Origin: Opitutia bacterium | GTDB lineage: Bacteria > Verrucomicrobiota > Verrucomicrobiae > Opitutales > Opitutaceae | DNA: 28,455 nucleotides | NCBI GenBank assembly: GCA_947442255.1 | Contig: CANEVO010000052.1 | Coordinates: forward strand, 1-28,455 | Direction: 5' to 3' | In this document: positions 24,019 to 28,455 of the stretch, piece after piece | Layout of the letters: each line of letters begins with the position of its first letter | How positions within the stretch are numbered: position 1 is the first letter of the stretch | The notes under the pieces: generated by a model | What the model was told of the DNA's origin: nothing | Database searches by the model: none | What the model saw: the letters and a program-made list of their open reading frames with translations, nothing else | Position numbers and translations under genes: made by a program

Positions 24019-24441
24019 ATGTCCAACCCGATCCTCGGTGGCGGCGGCGGCTTTCACCACGTGTGCATGAAAACGCGCAACTGGGACCGCACGATGCGGT
24101 TTTACCAGGAAACGCTGGGCTGCACCGCCAAGATCGCCTGGCGCGCCGCGCCGCAGCGTGCCGTCATGCTGGATACCGGCGACGGCAACTACATCGAGAT
24201 TTTCGAGGACCTCGACTATGCGCCGGCCGGCAACGGCTCCATCATCCACTTCGCCCTGCGCACGACCCGCCTCGACGAGGTTGCCGCGCGCGTCCGCGCC
24301 TTTGGAACGAAGATCACCATCGAGCCCAAGGTCGTCACGATCGCGACGACCAACGGCGCCGGGGCGGTTCCGGTCCGCCTCTTCTTTTGCGAGGGACCCA
24401 GCGGAGAAGTGATCGAATTTTTTCAGAACACCGCGACCTGA
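24019..24441 (+). CDS. VOC (glyoxalase/bleomycin resistance) family protein
   Basis: 140-residue protein with two beta-alpha-beta-beta-beta units. The usual metal-ligand positions can be read: a His in GGFHHVCMK (13/14), Glu60 in YIEIFE, His77 in IIHFAL and Glu133 in GEVIEFF. With all four present it is probably a metal-dependent member (lyase, isomerase or dioxygenase) rather than a binding protein. The substrate cannot be told. The SGEVIEFFQN ending is seen in lactoylglutathione-lyase-like proteins. The ATG at 24019 begins MSNPILGGGGG; a start lower down is unlikely. It converges on the CinA-like gene with 33 bases between. Confidence 0.88.
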   Translation: MSNPILGGGGGFHHVCMKTRNWDRTMRFYQETLGCTAKIAWRAAPQRAVMLDTGDGNYIEIFEDLDYAPAGNGSIIHFALRTTRLDEVAARVRAFGTKITIEPKVVTIATTNGAGAVPVRLFFCEGPSGEVIEFFQNTAT

Positions 24442-24444
24442 CAG

Positions 24445-24471
24445 CGCGGCGCGGGAATCGCGGTCGCCGCG
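24445..24471. terminator. Hairpin between the convergent VOC and CinA-like genes
   Basis: CGCGGCG (24445-24451) pairs with CGCCGCG (24465-24471) around 13 bases, within the 33-base gap of two converging stops. There is no T-tract, so a terminator role is only suggested by position. Confidence 0.3.
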
Positions 24472-24474
24472 TCG

Positions 24475-24975
24475 TCAATGGCGCAGCGTGCGCAGATACT
24501 CGGTCAACTCGGCTAGGGCCGCCGCCGCCACGAGCGCCTGCGCATCGGTCCGCTTCGCGCCGGGGCACTCGACCCGGCCGCTGCTGACGGCGACCCAGCG
24601 GCCCCGCCGGCGGTGCGCCACCGCCCACCATGCAAACGGATCGGTCACCCCCGCCGCCGGCGCAGGCTCCGCGTAACCGGTGGACGCAACTCCAAGATCG
24701 CTGCCGAACAACCGGCAGGCCCCGCGCGCCATCTGCTCCGCGACTTCCGCCGCCACACAGTTCACGCGCTTCGCCGCCGCGCGATTCACCCCGAGATGCC
24801 GCACTTTCTGGTCGAGCGTATACGCGGTCATGCCTCCGAGAAAAAAGCCCGAAGCCCCGGCAACCGCCCCGACCGCCGCCTGCACCCGGCCACAAGTCAT
24901 GCTCTCCGCCACCGCCAGCGTCAGGCGCGGCGCCTGCAACATCAGCGCTTTCAGCTCGGGGGCGATCGCGGTCAT
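24475..24975 (-). CDS. CinA C-terminal-type nicotinamide-nucleotide amidase-like protein
   Basis: 166-residue stand-alone CinA-C domain (PncC type), expected to deamidate nicotinamide mononucleotide in NAD recycling. AVAESMTCGRVQAAVGAVAG holds the likely catalytic Ser25. GASGFFLGGMTAYTLDQKVR follows, with Tyr52 and Lys57 as candidate partners. The usual motif is E-S-x-T-G-G; here Gly is replaced by Cys (ESMTCG). The C-terminal half has GVASTGYAEP, matching the family's G-x-A-G/S-P region only loosely. It may therefore be a diverged member. Start: ATG at 24975. It lies 12 bases after the metallophosphatase-like gene in the same direction and is probably co-transcribed. Confidence 0.8.
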   Translation of the reverse strand: MTAIAPELKALMLQAPRLTLAVAESMTCGRVQAAVGAVAGASGFFLGGMTAYTLDQKVRHLGVNRAAAKRVNCVAAEVAEQMARGACRLFGSDLGVASTGYAEPAPAAGVTDPFAWWAVAHRRRGRWVAVSSGRVECPGAKRTDAQALVAAAALAELTEYLRTLRH

Positions 24976-24987
24976 CGGAGGGTGGGG

Positions 24988-25974
24988 TTATTTGTGGGGC
25001 AGCACCGGCAGCGCATTGCCGGGCACGATCAGCGGACCCGACAGGAAAACCTGTGGCGAGGCCGGATCGACCACGACGATCACGCCGTGAATATCACGGT
25101 CGCCGAATGTTTCGAGTTCGGTGACATTGGTGATGGGATCGGCGGCATGCGGGAAACGAATCGCCGGCTCGAAGCGATAGCGATGCTCGTCGGAGTGAAC
25201 GAGCAAAACGGGTTTCTTGAACGCGCGAGCCTCCTCCTCGAGCGTCGCGGTAAAACGCGTGAAACCCGACGAACGCGCGACGGCACCATTGCCCGGCGTG
25301 AAGGGCTGCGCTTGGAAAAACAGCGCGAGCCCCGGGGCCGCCGATTCCCGCGCGGCCGCAAAGGCGGCTCGGATCCACGCCACGTTGGCCGCGTCGCGCT
25401 CCTGAAATTCCGGCACGGCCCCGGGCACTTTGGGCTGGTCGTTGTTGTTGCTCCCGACGATGTGCACCGTGGCAAAAACCACCCCGTCGCGCATCCAGCG
25501 CGCGTTCTCCACGAATTTTGCATACGCTGGATCGCGCCGTTGCGTGACGAGCGGGATCGGCTTGCGCCCCAGACTGCGCTCCTCGGCAAAATAAAGCGCC
25601 CGGACTTTCGCCAGCCAGACCAGTGGATCCTGCCGGCCGTTGCTCTCGCCATGTACATCGGTCCACTCGTTGTCGCCCGGCGTGTAAATCAGCGGTCCGT
25701 CGATCGAATTGAACCAGGTCTTGACCCGCGCCAGCAGGACATCGCTGGGCGGCTCGCTGCCGCCCTTCGTGTCGCCGCAATGCACCGTGAAGGCCGGCGC
25801 GTGGCGGTTGATCTCCGCCAGCAGGCGCTCGTAGGCCGGGTAATTGGCCACGCCGTAAGGCATGCAGCCCATGGCCACAAAGCTGAAGCGCTCGGCCGCC
25901 GGCGCAGGTTGGGCCGCCCGGGCGGACGCCGCAGTGTTCCAGACCAGGGCAAGGACAAGGAGCAGGTGAAGCAT
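24988..25974 (-). CDS. Exported metallophosphatase-like protein
   Basis: 328-residue protein with a signal peptide (MLHLLLVLALVWNTAASARA, cleaved before AQP) and a calcineurin-like fold. Visible motifs are FTVHCGDTKGGS (the GD block), LIYTPGDNEWTD (GDNE block) and LLVHSDEHRY (final His block). The first motif, where relatives have Gly-Asp-x-Pro-Tyr, reads MGCMPYG, so the metal-binding Asp is Cys. The protein may be a weak or inactive phosphoesterase or use one metal. Substrate unknown. The ATG at 25974 follows the exonuclease stop by 19 bases, so xth, this gene and the CinA-like gene form a probable operon. Confidence 0.78.
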   Translation of the reverse strand: MLHLLLVLALVWNTAASARAAQPAPAAERFSFVAMGCMPYGVANYPAYERLLAEINRHAPAFTVHCGDTKGGSEPPSDVLLARVKTWFNSIDGPLIYTPGDNEWTDVHGESNGRQDPLVWLAKVRALYFAEERSLGRKPIPLVTQRRDPAYAKFVENARWMRDGVVFATVHIVGSNNNDQPKVPGAVPEFQERDAANVAWIRAAFAAARESAAPGLALFFQAQPFTPGNGAVARSSGFTRFTATLEEEARAFKKPVLLVHSDEHRYRFEPAIRFPHAADPITNVTELETFGDRDIHGVIVVVDPASPQVFLSGPLIVPGNALPVLPHK

Positions 25975-25993
25975 GGGATATCCGGCTGGCGTT

Positions 25994-26755
25994 TTATTTC
26001 AGTTCCAACCCCACCGGGCAATGATCGCTGCCCATCACCTCGGGGGAAATCCACGTGCGCTTCAGCGCCGGCCGCAGCTGCTCGCTCGCGACAAAGTAAT
26101 CGACGCGCCACCCGATGTTCCGCGCGCGGCAGTTCATCATCTGGCTCCACCACGAGTAGTGCCCCGGGCCTTTTTCGAATTCGCGGAACGTGTCCACAAA
26201 CCCGCTCGCCAGCACTTTCGAGAAATTTTCCCGCTCCTCATTCGTGAAGCCGGCGTTGCGCCGGTTCGTCTTCGGGTTCGTCAGGTCGATCTCCGTGTGC
26301 GCCACGTTGAGGTCGCCGCAAAAAATCACCGGCTTCCCCTTTTTTTCCAGCCGCTTCAGGTAAGCGAGGAAGGCCGGGTCCCATTCCTTCGTGCGGTAAT
26401 CCAGCCGGGTAAGGCCGCGCTGCGAATTCGGCTGGTAGACGTTGAGCAGGTAAAAGTCGTCGTACTCCGCGGTGATCACGCGCCCCTCGCCATCGTGGTC
26501 CCGCAGCCCGATCCCGAGTGTCACCGCCTTCGGCTTGACCCGGGTGAAGATGATCGTGCCGCTGTAGCCTTTCTTCACCGCGGGATTCCAGAAGATCTCA
26601 TAGCCCGGCGGCCAGGGGATGTGCTGCGCGTCGCCGGGATGCGCCTTGGCCTCCTGCAGGCAAAGCACATCCGCCTGCACCTTTGCCATGTAGTCGAGGA
26701 GGCCCTTCTTGTGGGCGGCGCGCACGCCGTTGACGTTCCACGAAACGAGTTTCAT
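25994..26755 (-). CDS. xth: Exodeoxyribonuclease III (AP endonuclease)
   Basis: 253-residue enzyme of the ExoIII/APE1 family, which cuts at abasic sites and removes 3' blocks in base-excision repair. The active-site series is complete: Asn7 (WNVNG), Glu35 (LQEAKA), the Tyr in VYQPNSQRG, Asp and Asn in CGDLNVAHTEIDL, and Asp-His in the final GSDHCPVGLEL. Length is standard. Start: ATG at 26755 (MKLVSWNVNGVRAA). It is first in a minus-strand group with the metallophosphatase-like and CinA-like genes, and is divergent from the cystathionine gamma-synthase gene across 195 bases. Confidence 0.96.
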   Translation of the reverse strand: MKLVSWNVNGVRAAHKKGLLDYMAKVQADVLCLQEAKAHPGDAQHIPWPPGYEIFWNPAVKKGYSGTIIFTRVKPKAVTLGIGLRDHDGEGRVITAEYDDFYLLNVYQPNSQRGLTRLDYRTKEWDPAFLAYLKRLEKKGKPVIFCGDLNVAHTEIDLTNPKTNRRNAGFTNEERENFSKVLASGFVDTFREFEKGPGHYSWWSQMMNCRARNIGWRVDYFVASEQLRPALKRTWISPEVMGSDHCPVGLELK

Positions 26756-26950
26756 CCGCGCCGTTCAACGCGGCCCCCCGGCCGAGCGCAAATTGTTTCG
26801 CCGGGTTCCGAACGCCCCGACCGGGCCGGAAGGCCCCCCGTCATGACACACCGCGACAAACGTCCCCGTTGCCACGCGCCGGCCACCTGCAAAGCTCCGC
26901 GCCCGATGTTGCCAGCCCCGGCCGGCTCCACTCCTTTTTCTCCTTTTGCG

Positions 26951-28455
26951 ATGTCCGCCTTCACTCACTTGCCTCTGGGCCAATCCATTCCGGCCAGCCC
27001 CCACGCCGTGTCGTGCAGCCTGCCCACGCTCCACGATGTGCGCGGTTACGAGGAGAAGAACCCGGAGACGATGCGCGCCCTCACCTCGGGCTACCCGCGG
27101 TTCGTCGTGCATCCGTTCGCCCGGCAGCTCGCGGCTCATTTCACCGCCGCGGATCCCGCCCTCGCCGGTCGCACACTCTGGCTTACCTCATCCGGGCGCA
27201 TGGCCCGGGGCCTGAGCCGCCACCTTGAGACCGCCGCGGCCGCGCCCCGGCTTTTCTCCCACGAGGGTCTGACCGGCGTCTCGCACCCGACCTCCCCCGC
27301 GACCGCCGCCCGCGCAAAGACCTATCTCCAAAACATTGGGGGCTTCCTGTCCTCGCGCGAAGCGGAGGATCATCTCGTCCGGCTCGGGTTGCGCGCCGCG
27401 CCGTTTGCCGAGGCGACGTTTGCCGGCGACGCCACCGCCGAGATCCGCCGCGTCCTGCGGCGGGCCCTGCCCGCCTGCGGCGACGATGACCTCCTGCTCG
27501 CCACCTGCGGCATGAACGCCGTTTTTGCGGGCTTCCGCGCGGCGGCCGACCTGCAGGCCGCGCGGGGCCGCACCGTGTGGCTGCAACTCGGCTGGCTCTA
27601 CCTCGACACCATCGCGATCCTCAAGAAATTCACCAACGCGCCGGTCGACTATGTCTACGTGCGTGACGCCCTCGATCAGGCCGGCCTCGAGCGCATTTTC
27701 GCCCGGTACAGCGACCGGATCGCCGGCGCGGTCGCCGAGCTGCCGACCAATCCGTTGATCCAGACGCCCGACGTGCCCGGCCTCGCTGCGCTTTGCCGCC
27801 GGCACGGAGCCCACCTGATCCTCGATCCCTCGACCGTCTCGGTCTTTGACGTCGATGCGCTCACCCATGCCGACCTCGTCGTGTCGAGTCTGACGAAATA
27901 CACCGCCAGCGAAGGCGATCTCGTCGCGGGCCTGGTCGCGATCAACCCCGCCGGTCCCGATGCGACCGAACTCCGCCGTCGCGCCGCGGCCGAACTCGAA
28001 CCCGTCTACGGCCGTGACCTCCGCCGGCTCGCCTGCGAAATCGGTGAGACCGAATCCGTGCTGGCCCGCATCCATGCCAACACCGCGCGCGTCGCGGCCT
28101 TCCTCGCCACGCATCCGAAAGTCCGCGACGTGTTTTGGGCGCTGCATCCGGCCTCGCGCGCAAACTACCTCCGCATCGCCCGCGCCCCCGATGCCACCGG
28201 CGGCATGATTTCCTTCACGCTGCGCAGCCCGATGGAGCCGTTCTACGACCGGCTGCAGCTGCCCAAGGGCCCCAGCTTCGGTATGAAAACGACGCTGATC
28301 TGTCCCTACATGCACCTCGCGCACTATGATCTGGTGACCACGCCCGCGGGCCTCGCCGAGCTTTCGGCCAGCAACCTCGACCCCGACCTGATGCGCCTTT
28401 GCTGCGGCACGGAGCCGGCGGAGGACATCATCGCCGTCCTGGCCGAGGCGTTGGG
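26951..28455 (+). CDS. Cystathionine gamma-synthase-like PLP enzyme, fungal Str2 type (3' end cut)
   Basis: 501 codons are visible before the window ends. This is a PLP enzyme of the Cys/Met metabolism family, expected to join an activated homoserine with cysteine (transsulfuration) or sulfide. The N-terminus PLGQSIPASPHAVSCSLPTL then HDVRGYEEKNP and GYPRFVVHP matches what I remember of fungal cystathionine gamma-synthases (yeast Str2 type). Those have this extra N-terminal region. The PLP lysine is Lys316 in SSLTKYTASEGDLVAG; the usual form is S-x-T-K-Y-x-x-G-H. A late block GPSFGMKTTLICPYMHLAHY also fits the Str2 type. The protein is longer than the roughly 390 residues of E. coli MetB. ATG at 26951, with no Shine-Dalgarno sequence; no SAM riboswitch was recognised upstream. 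Confidence 0.82.
   Translation, partial: MSAFTHLPLGQSIPASPHAVSCSLPTLHDVRGYEEKNPETMRALTSGYPRFVVHPFARQLAAHFTAADPALAGRTLWLTSSGRMARGLSRHLETAAAAPRLFSHEGLTGVSHPTSPATAARAKTYLQNIGGFLSSREAEDHLVRLGLRAAPFAEATFAGDATAEIRRVLRRALPACGDDDLLLATCGMNAVFAGFRAAADLQAARGRTVWLQLGWLYLDTIAILKKFTNAPVDYVYVRDALDQAGLERIFARYSDRIAGAVAELPTNPLIQTPDVPGLAALCRRHGAHLILDPSTVSVFDVDALTHADLVVSSLTKYTASEGDLVAGLVAINPAGPDATELRRRAAAELEPVYGRDLRRLACEIGETESVLARIHANTARVAAFLATHPKVRDVFWALHPASRANYLRIARAPDATGGMISFTLRSPMEPFYDRLQLPKGPSFGMKTTLICPYMHLAHYDLVTTPAGLAELSASNLDPDLMRLCCGTEPAEDIIAVLAEAL

Noticed and set aside
26756..26950. Possible SAM riboswitch ahead of the cystathionine gamma-synthase gene
   Set aside because: I looked for the conserved SAM-I core and other SAM-binding leaders and saw only a short GGGCC-GGAA-GGCCC hairpin at 26823-26836.
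27188..28324. 378-codon minus-strand open frame
   Set aside because: Antisense to the cystathionine gamma-synthase-like gene, which has a clear PLP-lysine motif.

Overview
The window is GC-rich bacterial chromosome, most likely from a verrucomicrobium of the Opitutaceae type. This rests on gene content: a PVC-type membrane cytochrome with HEAT repeats, several Tat-exported Gfo/Idh/MocA, BNR-repeat and amidohydrolase proteins, a NupG-like MFS permease, and almost no Shine-Dalgarno sequences. No phylogenetic test was possible. I saw no tRNA, rRNA, CRISPR array, insertion sequence or phage gene.

Layout. 1-470 is the end of a TrpB2-type tryptophan synthase beta chain. 507-5033 (minus strand) is a probable four-gene operon read from 5033 down: amidohydrolase, BNR/Asp-box (sialidase-like) protein, Gfo/Idh/MocA oxidoreductase and nitrilase-family amidase. 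The first three carry twin-arginine signals. A 318-base divergent gap (5034-5351) contains a gene fossil. 5352-6563 (plus) is an MFS permease. It converges on a minus-strand hexuronate group read from 12681 down: UxaE-like tagaturonate epimerase, UxaC isomerase and a large PVC-type cytochrome protein.

12775-13263 (minus) is a thioredoxin-like exported protein, divergent from tex (13365-15719). 15836-16200 holds a hibernation factor (HPF/RaiA) gene broken by two frameshifts. Next on the minus strand come a TerC-family membrane protein, an AEC transporter, an HI0933-family flavoprotein and a small Spy/LTXXQ-like periplasmic protein with a clear terminator. 20025-23089 (plus) holds an ABC ATPase, its large permease and a small zincin metallopeptidase. 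SYLF and VOC proteins follow on the plus strand. The minus strand then has CinA-type amidase, a metallophosphatase-like protein and exonuclease III. The right edge is cut inside a cystathionine gamma-synthase of the kind known from fungi (Str2-like).

Functional reading. The left third looks like carbohydrate and uronate scavenging. UxaC and UxaE would interconvert glucuronate/galacturonate, fructuronate and tagaturonate in the cytoplasm, the MFS protein may import a related substrate, and the Tat-exported proteins and cytochrome act outside the cytoplasmic membrane. The rest is mostly housekeeping. The most unusual items are the cytochrome C-terminal fossil at 5083-5166, the broken HPF gene, a terminator whose stem contains both stop codons of a convergent gene pair, changed motif residues in the UxaE-like, CinA-like and metallophosphatase-like proteins, and the fungal-type cystathionine gamma-synthase. 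I did not find a clearly new multi-gene system.
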